Assembly: GCF_005862235.1 (NCBI RefSeq)
Contig: NZ_VCEK01000001.1
Span: forward strand, 1,054,001 to 1,118,000
Reading direction: 5' to 3'
DNA from: Saccharomonospora piscinae
Lineage (GTDB): Bacteria > Actinomycetota > Actinomycetes > Mycobacteriales > Pseudonocardiaceae
Length of the DNA: 64,000 nucleotides
Within the stretch, counting starts at the first letter, position 1, and every line of letters begins with the position of its first letter. This document shows positions 1-8,376 of this stretch, piece after piece. The notes beneath the pieces were generated by a model that worked only from the letters and a program-made list of their open reading frames with translations, was not told the DNA's origin and did no database searches. Both the position numbers and the translations under genes were made by a program.

Positions 1-2149
1 CGACGGCCAGATGCACCCAGCTGGACTGGAGAATCGCGTTGACCAGGTCGGAGACCCCGGCCTCCGGATGATCCGTCGCGATGTCGTCCGGCCAGTCCCC
101 GGCGAGGTAGCGCACCGCCAGCAGCCTGGTCCGGGCCGACACGCCCAGCGGCGACCACGTGAGCCCGGTCCGCATCGCGCGCTCCGCGGTGTGACGATAG
201 CCCCGCAGCGCCTCGGCCAGCTCGCCCCGGTCGTCGTAGCTCAGCGCGTGGTAGTAGCTCGCGCGCAGTTCCACATCGGACGCACCGACCGCCAGCGCCT
301 CCCGCTCGGCTTGCGCGAACAGCCTTCTGGCTTCCACCGCGTCCCCGCCGACGTCGGCGAGAATGCCCAGCGTCGCCAGCGCCGCGGCGTGCGGAGCCTC
401 GGCACCGGCGGCCCGTGCGGCCTCGACCGCCAGCCGCGCGCTTTGGGCCGCGTCGTCGAGGCGACCCACTCCCCGCAGCGCCTGGGCGCGCACGCCCAGC
501 ACCCACGCCTTCTCGGCCGATGGTCCCTCGTCGGCCACGAGGTCCCAGGCCTGCTCGATCGCGTCGACGGCCTCGTCGAAGGTGCCCTCCAGAGTCATGA
601 GGCCCTCGGCGAGCCTGCGCCAGGTCGCCGCCCGCCGGACGGCGGGAGCCTCGCCCATCCGCCGGGTCGCGGCGCGGGCGTAGGAGATGGCGCGTTCGGG
701 CTCCCCCGACGTCGCCGCCAGCTTGGAAGCCAGCAGCAACAGGTCGAGTTCGCCGCGGCCCGGAGGGCGGGCCTCGGCGGGCACGGCATCCCAGATCTCC
801 AGCGCCTGTTCGAGGTGCCGCAGCGCCGAGCCGGGCGCTCCGAGCCCCTCGGCCTCGTCGGCGGCGCACACCAGGGCCGCGAGCGCGGTCGGCAGGTCCC
901 GGCTTCGCAGGCTGTGATAGGCCAGCATGGCGTCCTGGCCCCGGTGGCGCTCGCGCTCACGCAGGCGCGCCGCGTACGCCGCGTGCGCGCGCGAACGCTC
1001 CCCCGGGAGCAGGTCGCCGTACACGGCGTCGCGCATCAGCGCGTGCCGGAACACGTAGCATCCCTGCTCCACCACGAGCACGTGCTGGTGCACCGCCTCG
1101 CGCAGGGCCTCCTCGACGTCGAGCGGAGCACTTCCCGTGACCTCGGTGATCGCGGTGTCCGACACGGCGGCGCTGGCCACCGCCGCCGCGCCCAGCACCC
1201 GGCGCGCGTCCGGCGAGAGCTGCTCCAGCCGGGACAGCAGGACGTCGGCGAGCCCGTCCGACATGCCGTCGCCCGTGACTCCGGCCGCCAGCAGTTCCTC
1301 GGCGAAGAACGGATTGCCCTCGCACCGCCGCACGAGCGCGTCGAGCCGGTCGGCGGGCAGCGGCTGCTCCGCGAGGGCGGCCAGGAACGCGCGAGCCTCG
1401 TCGGCCGTCAGCGGCGGCACCTCGACCCGCTCGACCGCGGGCAGGCGCACGAGCTGCGCGAGCAGTGGCCGCAGCGGATGCCCGCGATGCACGTCCTCAC
1501 CCCGGTAGCTCGCGACGATCACCACGCGCTGCCTGCCCAGCCGCCCCAGCAGGAACGACACGAGGTCGCGGGTCGAACCGTCGGCCCAGTGCAGGTCCTC
1601 GACGATCAGCACGACCGGACGGTGGCGAGCGAGGTCGCTGATCACGCCCAGCACCGCGTCGTACAGGCGGAGCTGGCCCAGATCGATCTCGGTCCGCACC
1701 CGGCGCGCCTCCTGTTCGGAGGCCACGCTCGGCCCGGAAGTGGCCCCGTCGGCGGGCCCGACGGCGCTCCCGGCGTGCTGAGTGAGCAGGGTCGCCAGCG
1801 CGGGCCGCTCCGCCAGCGCCCGCGCCGCCACCTCGTCACCGGCTCCGCCGGGTCCGCCGGTCCCGTCGAGCCCGTCGAGCGCGCTCAGGGCCTCCGTGAA
1901 CGGCAGGTAGGGCAGCCCGCCCTCCCTGAGGTCCAGACAACGTCCCTGGAGCACGACGCAGCCCCGGCGCGTCGCGTCGGCGGTGAACTCGGCCAGCAAC
2001 CGCGTCTTGCCCACCCCGGCGTCACCGGAGAGCAGGACGCCGCGCGCGTGCTGCCGTTCGGCGTCGTCGAGTGCCGAGGACAGCGCGCGCAGTTCCGCGA
2101 CCCGGCCGACCAGCGGCAGGGTGAGACCAAGTCGGGGCACGGCGTCCAT
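1..2149 (-). CDS. Large AAA/STAND-type ATPase regulator (LuxR/MalT-like), 5' part only
   Basis: About 716 codons are present; the 3' end lies beyond the left edge, so the C-terminal LuxR helix-turn-helix expected for this type is not visible. Residues about 42-49 form a Walker A (GDAGVGKT) followed by RLL, and near residue 181 there is a Walker B (LIVEDLHWAD), as in signal-transducing ATPase regulators. The rest is Ala/Arg-rich and helical, with TPR-like stretches. The ATG at 2149 has only a weak purine run upstream. The family generally couples nucleotide binding and a ligand to transcription activation; no target can be read from the neighbourhood. A non-regulatory STAND ATPase is possible. 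Confidence 0.8.
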   Translation of the reverse strand, partial: MDAVPRLGLTLPLVGRVAELRALSSALDDAERQHARGVLLSGDAGVGKTRLLAEFTADATRRGCVVLQGRCLDLREGGLPYLPFTEALSALDGLDGTGGPGGAGDEVAARALAERPALATLLTQHAGSAVGPADGATSGPSVASEQEARRVRTEIDLGQLRLYDAVLGVISDLARHRPVVLIVEDLHWADGSTRDLVSFLLGRLGRQRVVIVASYRGEDVHRGHPLRPLLAQLVRLPAVERVEVPPLTADEARAFLAALAEQPLPADRLDALVRRCEGNPFFAEELLAAGVTGDGMSDGLADVLLSRLEQLSPDARRVLGAAAVASAAVSDTAITEVTGSAPLDVEEALREAVHQHVLVVEQGCYVFRHALMRDAVYGDLLPGERSRAHAAYAARLRERERHRGQDAMLAYHSLRSRDLPTALAALVCAADEAEGLGAPGSALRHLEQALEIWDAVPAEARPPGRGELDLLLLASKLAATSGEPERAISYARAATRRMGEAPAVRRAATWRRLAEGLMTLEGTFDEAVDAIEQAWDLVADEGPSAEKAWVLGVRAQALRGVGRLDDAAQSARLAVEAARAAGAEAPHAAALATLGILADVGGDAVEARRLFAQAEREALAVGASDVELRASYYHALSYDDRGELAEALRGYRHTAERAMRTGLTWSPLGVSARTRLLAVRYLAGDWPDDIATDHPEAGVSDLVNAILQSSWVHLAV

Positions 2150-2173
2150 TCTCACAGCACCCTGCCGCCGGGT

Positions 2174-2371
2174 TCAGCCGGCCAGCCGCATCTCGTCGGG
2201 GCTCCGTTCTGCCCGCGACCGGCGCCTGGCCCGCCCCCTGCCACCCCGGGGTCTCGTCTCCCGCGTGCCCGGCCACGGCACCACGCCGCCACGCGCGGCG
2301 CGCCGGAGTTCGGCTTCCCGGTAGGCCGCCTCACCCCACGCCGAATCGACCGTCCAGCTCGCTCCCACCAT
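2174..2371 (-). CDS. Small hypothetical protein (65 aa)
   Basis: The ATG at 2371 is preceded by GAGGAG with 9 nt spacing, which marks it as translated. The product begins MVGASWTVDSAWGEAAYRE and turns very Arg-rich in its second half; no membrane segment or Cys motif is seen. It lies just upstream of the large ATPase gene on the same strand (24 nt gap), so the two may be co-transcribed. I do not recognise the family and assign no function. Confidence 0.5.
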   Translation of the reverse strand: MVGASWTVDSAWGEAAYREAELRRAARGGVVPWPGTRETRPRGGRGRARRRSRAERSPDEMRLAG

Positions 2372-2469
2372 CGCGACTCACTCCTCGACACGTCTGCGAT
2401 CTGCTACGTCTCGAACAGTGCCGCGAAGGCCGGGCTCACGGCATCGGTCGTTCACGCCGACCGGCGCGG

Positions 2470-2520
2470 CTCGGCCCCTTACCCGAGCGGTCGCGGAGGA
2501 CCGGAGGGTAAGGGGCCGAG
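2470..2520. terminator. Perfect 14-bp inverted repeat, likely terminator of the DUF397 gene
   Basis: Arms at 2470-2483 (CTCGGCCCCTTACC) and 2507-2520 are exact reverse complements with a 23-nt loop. There is no T-tract, as is usual for actinomycete terminators. It sits 17 nt after the stop of the DUF397 gene. Confidence 0.6.
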
Positions 2521-2537
2521 TGTGGGACGGTCCCGGC

Positions 2538-2747
2538 TCAGCGCGGGTCGAGTCGCCCCGCCCGTGCGGCGGCCAGCAGCCCGTCCCACTCACGCCGCGA
2601 CAACCGCAGCGCGCCACCGCCGGGGTTCTTGGAGTCCCGCACGGCGGCGCCGTCGCCGGTGAACGCCACCTCGACGCAGTCGTTGCCGCCGCCGCTGTAG
2701 CTGCTCTTGCGCCACTCGAGCCTGGCCAGATCGGTGTCGGTCACCAT
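2538..2747 (-). CDS. DUF397 domain protein
   Basis: A 69-aa protein with the DUF397 signature: LEWRKSSYSGGGNDCVEVA near the N-terminus, then AVRDSKNP and a C-terminal LRLSRREWDGLL. These small actinobacterial proteins are usually encoded next to an XRE-DUF5753 regulator, as here, and are thought to act as its partner (WhiJ-type systems in Streptomyces). The ATG at 2747 follows AAGGAG with 6 nt spacing. A GTG at 2786 overlapping the upstream stop (GTGA) would add 13 residues, but they lie outside the domain. Confidence 0.8.
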   Translation of the reverse strand: MVTDTDLARLEWRKSSYSGGGNDCVEVAFTGDGAAVRDSKNPGGGALRLSRREWDGLLAAARAGRLDPR

Positions 2748-2782
2748 CCCTGCTCCTTCGTCAGCTCCGGTTGGAGTCGTTG

Positions 2783-3634
2783 TCACTTCGCGAACCGTCG
2801 CGCCGCACCGGCGAGCGCCTCCGCGGAGTCGTCGGGTTTGAGCGCGGCAGCCCGCAAATGATCGAACATCAGGGAGTACCGGCGCACGTCGGTGTCCATT
2901 TCGAGGTAGACCCCGCTGCTGGTGCTGTCCACATAAACCACGTCGGGATCGGCGAGCTCGGGAAAGCCGAGGATGAGAAAGGGGCCCTCCATCCCCGCAT
3001 GGGCTCCCGCGCCGAAAGGCACCACCTGGATCGTGATGTGCGGCAACCGCGCGAATTCACACAATTGAGTGAATTGCTCTGCCATCACCGCCCGGTCCCC
3101 CACCACCCGGTGCAAGACGGCCTCGTCGATGACACACCAGTACTCCGGCGGGTGGGGGTCGTGCAGCAGCCGCTGCCGCGCCATCCGCGCCGCGACCCTG
3201 CGTTCGATATCCGCGTCCTCCGCACCGGGACGCATCGCGCGGATGACCGCGTGCGCGTACCGCTCGGTCTGCAACAGACCGGGCACCAGCAGGGCCTGGA
3301 AGGCACGCAGCGAACTCGCGTCGGCCTCCAGCCCCACGAACGCGCCCGTGAAGACCTCGTTGTAGGCATGCCACCAGCCGCGCTTGCGGGCTTCCCTGGC
3401 GAGCTGGACCAGCGCCTCCTGCTCGTCGCCGTGGACTCCGTACAGCTCCAGCATGTCGCGAGCGTCGCGCGGAGTGACCCCGACGTGCCCCGTCTCAATG
3501 CGACTGATCTTGGAAGCCGAGCACTCCAGTTTCTCGCCCACCTCGTCGATGGTGAGGGCGGCGCGCTCGCGGAGCCGCCGCAGCTCCCCCGCGAGCCTGC
3601 GCCGCCGCACGGTCGGGCCGTGGCCTCGCGTCAT
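2783..3634 (-). CDS. XRE-family regulator with DUF5753 domain
   Basis: A 283-aa protein with an N-terminal Cro/C1-type helix-turn-helix (LTIDEVGEKLECSASKISRIETG, residues about 30-52) and a long DUF5753 region (FQALLVPGLLQTERYA, IDEAVLHR, ITIQVVPF, VVYVDS) typical of this actinobacterial family. It probably binds DNA and is modulated by its DUF397 partner just downstream (35 nt between stop and start). The ATG at 3634 was chosen because GGAGG lies 7 nt upstream; a longer frame to 3784 has no such support. Genomes of this group carry many such pairs, some acting in development or antibiotic control; the target of this one is unknown. Confidence 0.85.
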   Translation of the reverse strand: MTRGHGPTVRRRRLAGELRRLRERAALTIDEVGEKLECSASKISRIETGHVGVTPRDARDMLELYGVHGDEQEALVQLAREARKRGWWHAYNEVFTGAFVGLEADASSLRAFQALLVPGLLQTERYAHAVIRAMRPGAEDADIERRVAARMARQRLLHDPHPPEYWCVIDEAVLHRVVGDRAVMAEQFTQLCEFARLPHITIQVVPFGAGAHAGMEGPFLILGFPELADPDVVYVDSTSSGVYLEMDTDVRRYSLMFDHLRAAALKPDDSAEALAGAARRFAK

Positions 3635-3822
3635 GACTCCACCTCCGCGTCCTGTTCGCGCATATCTAACCAGGAGCGCCGCCGCATCGAACATCTGACA
3701 ACGGACGGTAGACACCGGATTCCCCGAACGACGGACTGCAATTTGCACGAGGGGGTTGTATGCTCGCTCGTGCTCGCGGACCAACGACCGTTTCCGCGGA
3801 ACACGAGTAATCGGGAGAACAC

Positions 3823-4188
3823 GTGGCCGGGCGCGATCTCTTCGTCACTCCGCTACAGGAGAGCGTGCATCGTAGACTCGACGAAATCACGCACTCGAGG
3901 CACACGACGTCGCCCGGCATCCGGGACGAACTCGACGGTCTCAGCGTCGCGCTGCTCGCGGGCGCACTCCGTACCGTGCTGGCCGAACACCGCCCCGAAC
4001 CCAGCGGACACTGCACGCTGTGTCACGGCAGGCGCAGGCCGTTCGCCCGGCGGCGGGGCCCACTGCCCTGCCGGGCCTACCTCGCGGCCCAGGTCGCGCT
4101 GGTACCGGACGAGCCGCCAGCGCCCGGACCGCGTCGGCCCGCACCGGCCCACCGGGTGCGCGAACGCACGCCGTACTTTCTGTCCTGA
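3823..4188 (+). CDS. Small Cys-motif protein divergent from the XRE/DUF397 pair
   Basis: A 121-aa protein. The first half is helical (LQESVHRRLDEITHSR, LSVALLAGALRTVLAEH); the second has HCTLCHGRRRPFARRRG, then PLPCRAYLAAQVAL, a possible Cys/His metal site of three Cys and two His. The tail is Pro/Arg-rich. The GTG at 3823 follows GGGAGA with 5 nt spacing; a -10-like TATGCT lies at 3759-3764. Its position head-to-head with the XRE/DUF397 operon suggests it is a target or third component, but that is inference. I do not recognise a named family. Confidence 0.65.
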   Translation: MAGRDLFVTPLQESVHRRLDEITHSRHTTSPGIRDELDGLSVALLAGALRTVLAEHRPEPSGHCTLCHGRRRPFARRRGPLPCRAYLAAQVALVPDEPPAPGPRRPAPAHRVRERTPYFLS

Positions 4189-4221
4189 GCCCGGCCTGGG
4201 CCACTCAGTCGGCTCGGCGGC

Positions 4222-5127
4222 TCACAGGACCCGGATCAGGCCCTCCTGCACCACCGTCGCGATGTGGGTGCCGTCGCGGGAGTACAACTCGCCCGTCGCC
4301 AGCGCGCGGGCGTTCGACGCCGTGGGCGCGGCACTGTCGTACAGAAACCACTCGTCGGCGCGGAACGGGCGGTGGAACCACAGCGCGTGGTCGAGGCTCG
4401 CGCCGAGGACCTGGTCGAGCCCCCAGTACACCCCGTGCCGCGCCAGCGTGGCGTCCAGCAACGTCAGATCCGAGGCGTAGGTCAGCACGCACACGTGCAG
4501 CAGTTCGTCGTCGGGCAGCCTGCCGTCGGCGCGCATCCACACCTGGTTGCGGCTCGGACGGTCGCCGGAGGACCTGGTCACCCACGGCGGGTCGTTGACG
4601 TAGCGGACGTCCAGCGGCCTCGGCTGGTTGGCGACGTTCAGTTTCCGCTCGTAGCCCGCGGCGCGTTCGGCGAGCGTGGGAAGCGACTCGGGCCCTGGCA
4701 CGTCGGGCATCGGCTGGGCGTGTTCCACGCCGGGCTCGGCCACCTGGAACGACGCCGACAGCGAGAAGATCGCCTTGCCGTGCTGGACGGCCACCACTCG
4801 CCGGGTGGTGAACGACCGGCCGTCCCGGATGCGGTCGACCTCGTAGATGATCGGCACCTGCGGATCGCCCGGCCGGATGAAGTAGGCGTGCAACGAATGC
4901 ACCCCGCGCTCCGCCGGGACCGTGCGCCCCGCCGCGACGAGCGCCTGGCCCGCGACCTGGCCGCCGAACACCCGGGTCGGCGAGTGCGGCGGGCTGACCC
5001 CCCGGTAGATGTTCTCCTCGATCCGTTCCAGATCGAGCAGGCCGACCAGCCTGTCCAGCACGTGCTGCCCGCCGTGACCACCGTCGGCGTCCAGCCCCGA
5101 CGCGGCCTGCCTCGCCAGCTCAGTCAT
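4222..5127 (-). CDS. tesB: Acyl-CoA thioesterase II (TesB family)
   Basis: A 301-aa double-hotdog thioesterase hydrolysing acyl-CoA to free fatty acid and CoA in the cytosol. Family blocks are visible: VFGGQVAGQAL near residue 55, VHSLHAYFIRPGD, DGRSFTTRRVVAVQ, and in the second hotdog DLTLLDATLARHG and SLDHALWFHRPFRADEW. Length is normal for TesB. The ATG at 5127 lacks a Shine-Dalgarno but has TTCAAT 7 nt upstream, so the mRNA is probably leaderless; the longer frame to 5163 is not supported. It lies directly downstream of pyruvate kinase on the same strand, as pykA/tesB1 are paired in mycobacteria. Confidence 0.9.
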   Translation of the reverse strand: MTELARQAASGLDADGGHGGQHVLDRLVGLLDLERIEENIYRGVSPPHSPTRVFGGQVAGQALVAAGRTVPAERGVHSLHAYFIRPGDPQVPIIYEVDRIRDGRSFTTRRVVAVQHGKAIFSLSASFQVAEPGVEHAQPMPDVPGPESLPTLAERAAGYERKLNVANQPRPLDVRYVNDPPWVTRSSGDRPSRNQVWMRADGRLPDDELLHVCVLTYASDLTLLDATLARHGVYWGLDQVLGASLDHALWFHRPFRADEWFLYDSAAPTASNARALATGELYSRDGTHIATVVQEGLIRVL

Positions 5128-5174
5128 ACCCGCGATTGAACACCGTGTCGCAGGCCGCGCCACTCCGGCCGGCG

Positions 5175-6599
5175 CTACGAGAGATCGTCCTCACCCAGCC
5201 GGTGCACCCGGATCAGGTTCGTGGAGCCCACCGTGCCGGGGGGTGAGCCGGCCACGATGACCACCACGTCGCCGCGCCGGTACCGCCCCGTCTCCAGCAT
5301 GGCGTGGTCCACCTGCTGGATCATGCGGTCGGTGGAGTCGACCTGGTCGACCAGCCTCGCGGTGGTGCCCCAGGTCATCGCGAGCTGCCTGCGCACGCTC
5401 TCCAGCGGGGTGAACGCGAGCAGGGGCAGCCGGGTGTGCAGGCGCGCGAGCCTGCGGACCGTGTCGCCCGACTGGGTGAACGCGACGAGGGCCTTCGCGT
5501 TGAGCCGTTCGCCGATGTCGCGCGCCGCGTAGGAGATGACTCCGCGCTTGGTGCGCGGCACGTGGCTCAGTGGCGGCACCGTCGGCATGTCCGCCTCGAC
5601 GGCCTCCACGATCCGGCTCATGGTCGCCACGGTCTCGATGGGATAGCGCCCCACACTGGTCTCGCCGGAGAGCATCACCGCGTCGGTGCCGTCGAGCACC
5701 GCGTTGGCGACGTCGGAGGCCTCCGCCCGCGTCGGCCGCGAGTTGTTGATCATGGAGTCGAGCATCTGCGTGGCCACGATGACCGGTTTGGCGTTCTCGC
5801 GCGCGATCTGGATCGCGCGCTTCTGCACCAGCGGCACCTGCTCCAGCGGGAGCTCGACGCCCAGGTCGCCGCGCGCGACCATCAGCCCGTCGAAGGCGAG
5901 CACGATCGCCTCCAGGTTGGCGGCGGCCTCCGGCTTCTCCAGCTTCGCGATGACCGGCACCCTGCCCCGGCCGACGCGGTCCATCACCTGGTGCACGGCG
6001 TCGATGTCGGCGGGCGAGCGGACGAACGACAGCGCGACGAAGTCCACGCCCAGTTCCAGGGCGAACTCCAGGTCCTCGACGTCCTTGTCCGACATCGCGG
6101 GAACGGAGACGTCCATGCCGGGAAGCGACACGCCCTTGTTGTTGCTGACGGGGCCGCCCTCGGTGACCTCGCAGACGACGTCGGAGCCCTCGACGCCGCG
6201 CACCACGAGACCGACCTTGCCGTCGTCGACCAGCAGCCGGTCGCCCGGCTTGGCGTCCCTGGCCAGGCCCTTGTACGTCGTGGAGACCCGGTCGTGGGTC
6301 CCGGCGACGTCCTCGACCGTGATCCGGACGGTGTCGCCGGTGCGCCACTCGACGGGGCCGCCCGCGAACGTGCCGAGCCTGATCTTCGGGCCCTGCAGGT
6401 CGGCGAGAATCCCGACCGCGCGGCCCGACTCCTTCGACGCGGTGCGCAGCAGGTCGTACACCTGCTTGTGATCACTGTGGCTGCCGTGGCTGAAGTTCAT
6501 CCTCGCCACGTTCATCCCCGAGTCAACGAGCGCTCGGACCTTGTCCGCCGTCGCCGTCGCCGGGCCGAGTGTGCATACGATTTTCGCTCGTCTAGTCAC
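5175..6599 (-). CDS. pyk: Pyruvate kinase
   Basis: A 474-aa glycolytic enzyme converting PEP and ADP to pyruvate and ATP. It has the N-terminal RRAKIVCTLGPA, NFSHG, the K-containing active-site block VPVIAKLEKPEAAANL, MVARGDLGVE, VATQMLDSM and the C-terminal GVISYAARDIG...VAFTQSG allosteric domain. The GTG at 6599 gives the canonical N-terminus; TACGCT at 6608-6613 lies 8 nt upstream with no Shine-Dalgarno, so it looks leaderless. Full length, no oddities. Confidence 0.97.
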   Translation of the reverse strand: MTRRAKIVCTLGPATATADKVRALVDSGMNVARMNFSHGSHSDHKQVYDLLRTASKESGRAVGILADLQGPKIRLGTFAGGPVEWRTGDTVRITVEDVAGTHDRVSTTYKGLARDAKPGDRLLVDDGKVGLVVRGVEGSDVVCEVTEGGPVSNNKGVSLPGMDVSVPAMSDKDVEDLEFALELGVDFVALSFVRSPADIDAVHQVMDRVGRGRVPVIAKLEKPEAAANLEAIVLAFDGLMVARGDLGVELPLEQVPLVQKRAIQIARENAKPVIVATQMLDSMINNSRPTRAEASDVANAVLDGTDAVMLSGETSVGRYPIETVATMSRIVEAVEADMPTVPPLSHVPRTKRGVISYAARDIGERLNAKALVAFTQSGDTVRRLARLHTRLPLLAFTPLESVRRQLAMTWGTTARLVDQVDSTDRMIQQVDHAMLETGRYRRGDVVVIVAGSPPGTVGSTNLIRVHRLGEDDLS

Positions 6600-6607
6600 A
6601 CCCGAAC

Positions 6608-6613
6608 AGCGTA
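6608..6613 (-). promoter_or_regulatory. -10 element TACGCT of pyk (leaderless start)
   Basis: On the minus strand TACGCT is followed after 8 nt by the GTG of pyk, which places the predicted transcription start at or within a base or two of the start codon. No Shine-Dalgarno is present. Confidence 0.5.
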
Positions 6614-6707
6614 GCCGCTCCACGCGCGTACGTCTGTACCGATCCCGAAACCCGCCGCCGGGCCGCGCCGGACGAGTGTCCGTCGCGGCGCGACCGGGCG
6701 GTAAGCG

Positions 6708-8219
6708 TCAGTACGCCAGGTCGAAGACCCAGGCACCGAGCGTGTAGGCGGCCAGCGTCACCAGGATCACCGAGATGACGTTGAGCCACACGCCGCCGCG
6801 CACCATCTGCCCGATGGTGACGTGCCCCGTGCCGAACACGATCGCGTTCGGCGGCGTCGCGACCGGCAGCATGAACGCACAGGTCGCGGCGAGCGCGGCC
6901 GGGACGACCAGCACCATCGGCCCGTAGCCGAGCCCCACGGCCACGCCGCCGAGAATCGGCAGGAACGCCGCCGCCGTCGCGGTGTTACTGGTCAATTCGG
7001 TCAACACCAGCACGAGCGCCACCACCGCGGCCACCAGGATGATCACCGGCAACGCCGAGAGTCCGGTGACCTGCTCGCCGATCCACTCGCTGAGCCCGGT
7101 GTCGGTGAAGTGGCTCGACAGGCTCAGCCCGCCACCGAACAGCAGCAGGATGCCCCACGGCAACCGCGTCGCCGTCTCCCAGTCGAGGGTGCGGACACCC
7201 TCCGCCCGGTTTACCGGCAGGGCGAACAGCACCGTCGCGGCGGCGATGGCGATCCCCGCGTCGGAGATGTTGGCCAGCCACGGCAACGCCCCGGCCACGG
7301 CGTCGATGTCGGCGAGGGTGGGGATCACGATCCACGACAGCGCCGCCGCCACGAACACCGCCAGCGCGTTCCACTCGCCCCGGCTCATCGGGCCCATCTC
7401 GTCCAGCTGGCCTCGGATCAGCTCGCGACCGCCGGGCAGCGACGCCAGTCTCGGCTTGAACACCACCCGCGTCAGCACGAACCACGCCAGTACCAGCAGC
7501 ACGATCGAGATCGGCAACCCGAACAGCATCCACTGCCCGAAGGAGATCGTGATGTCGAAGTTCTCCTCGAGATACCCGACGAGCAGGGTGTTCGGCGGCG
7601 TTCCGATGATCGTCGCCAGCGAGCCGATCGAGGCCGCGTAGGCGATGCCCAGCATCAGCGCCGTGGCGAAGTTGACGTCACCCTTGCCGTCACCGAGCTG
7701 GGAGACCAGTCCCAGAACGGACAGGCCGATCGGCATCATCATCACCGCGGTCGCGGTGTTGCTCACCCACATACTGATGAACGCGGTTGCGATCATGAAG
7801 CCCGCGATCAGCATGACGGGCTTGGTGCCGACCGCGAGGACCGTGCGCAGCGCGACGCGCTTGTGCAGGTTCCACCTTTGCATGGCCAGCGCGATCATGA
7901 ACCCGCCCATGAACAGGAAGATCACGTCGTCGGCGTACGGCGCCGCCGCGTCCCCGATCTCGCTCACCCCGAAGAACGGGAACAGCACCAGCGGCAGCAA
8001 CGCCGTCACGGCCAGCGGCAACGCCTCGGTCACCCACCACACCGCCATCAGCACGGCGACCGCGGCCGTGATCTTGCCGTTGGTGGACAGGCTGTCCGGC
8101 AGCACGAGGAACGCGACCACGGCGAGAACGGGCCCGAGTGCCATCCCGATCCACTGCCTGCGCCCCGCCGCCGTGCCGGGGTTCGAGGTCCCGGATTCAC
8201 CGCTCACGGATTGAACCAT
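6708..8219 (-). CDS. DASS/SLC13-family sodium-coupled di/tricarboxylate transporter
   Basis: A 503-aa polytopic membrane protein with about a dozen hydrophobic segments. Both SNT substrate/sodium-binding motifs of the SLC13 family are present: WVSNTATAVMMMPIG in the first half and LTSNTATAAAFLPILGG in the second. Other family blocks are LMAVWWVTEALPLAVTALLP and GTPPNTLLVGY. It probably imports succinate, malate or related carboxylates with sodium, feeding the TCA cycle. The ATG at 8219 is preferred over the overlapping GTG at 8222 because GGAGG is 6 nt before it. Substrate specificity cannot be read from sequence. Confidence 0.88.
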   Translation of the reverse strand: MVQSVSGESGTSNPGTAAGRRQWIGMALGPVLAVVAFLVLPDSLSTNGKITAAVAVLMAVWWVTEALPLAVTALLPLVLFPFFGVSEIGDAAAPYADDVIFLFMGGFMIALAMQRWNLHKRVALRTVLAVGTKPVMLIAGFMIATAFISMWVSNTATAVMMMPIGLSVLGLVSQLGDGKGDVNFATALMLGIAYAASIGSLATIIGTPPNTLLVGYLEENFDITISFGQWMLFGLPISIVLLVLAWFVLTRVVFKPRLASLPGGRELIRGQLDEMGPMSRGEWNALAVFVAAALSWIVIPTLADIDAVAGALPWLANISDAGIAIAAATVLFALPVNRAEGVRTLDWETATRLPWGILLLFGGGLSLSSHFTDTGLSEWIGEQVTGLSALPVIILVAAVVALVLVLTELTSNTATAAAFLPILGGVAVGLGYGPMVLVVPAALAATCAFMLPVATPPNAIVFGTGHVTIGQMVRGGVWLNVISVILVTLAAYTLGAWVFDLAY

Positions 8220-8330
8220 CACTCACCTCCATCGCTGAGTGTCCGGAATGTACCGCGTCCACGCGGATTGATCACCCGGACGAGCGATGAGGAGACGCGC
8301 TCGTTGTCGGCGGCGACCGCGGAACGCGAC

Positions 8331-8360
8331 GAGGCCGCCGGGCCATCACCCGGCGGCCTC
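8331..8360. terminator. 12-bp inverted repeat, terminator of phosphofructokinase gene
   Basis: GAGGCCGCCGGG (8331-8342) and its exact reverse complement (8349-8360) are separated by 6 nt, 16 nt beyond the pfk stop on the minus strand. Confidence 0.6.
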
Positions 8361-8376
8361 AGTCCGCGAGCCCCGA

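Noticed and set aside
11-2662. Long plus-strand frame of 883 codons opposite the ATPase regulator
   Set aside because: Antisense shadow of a high-GC gene; the minus strand has Walker motifs and coherent composition, the plus frame has none.
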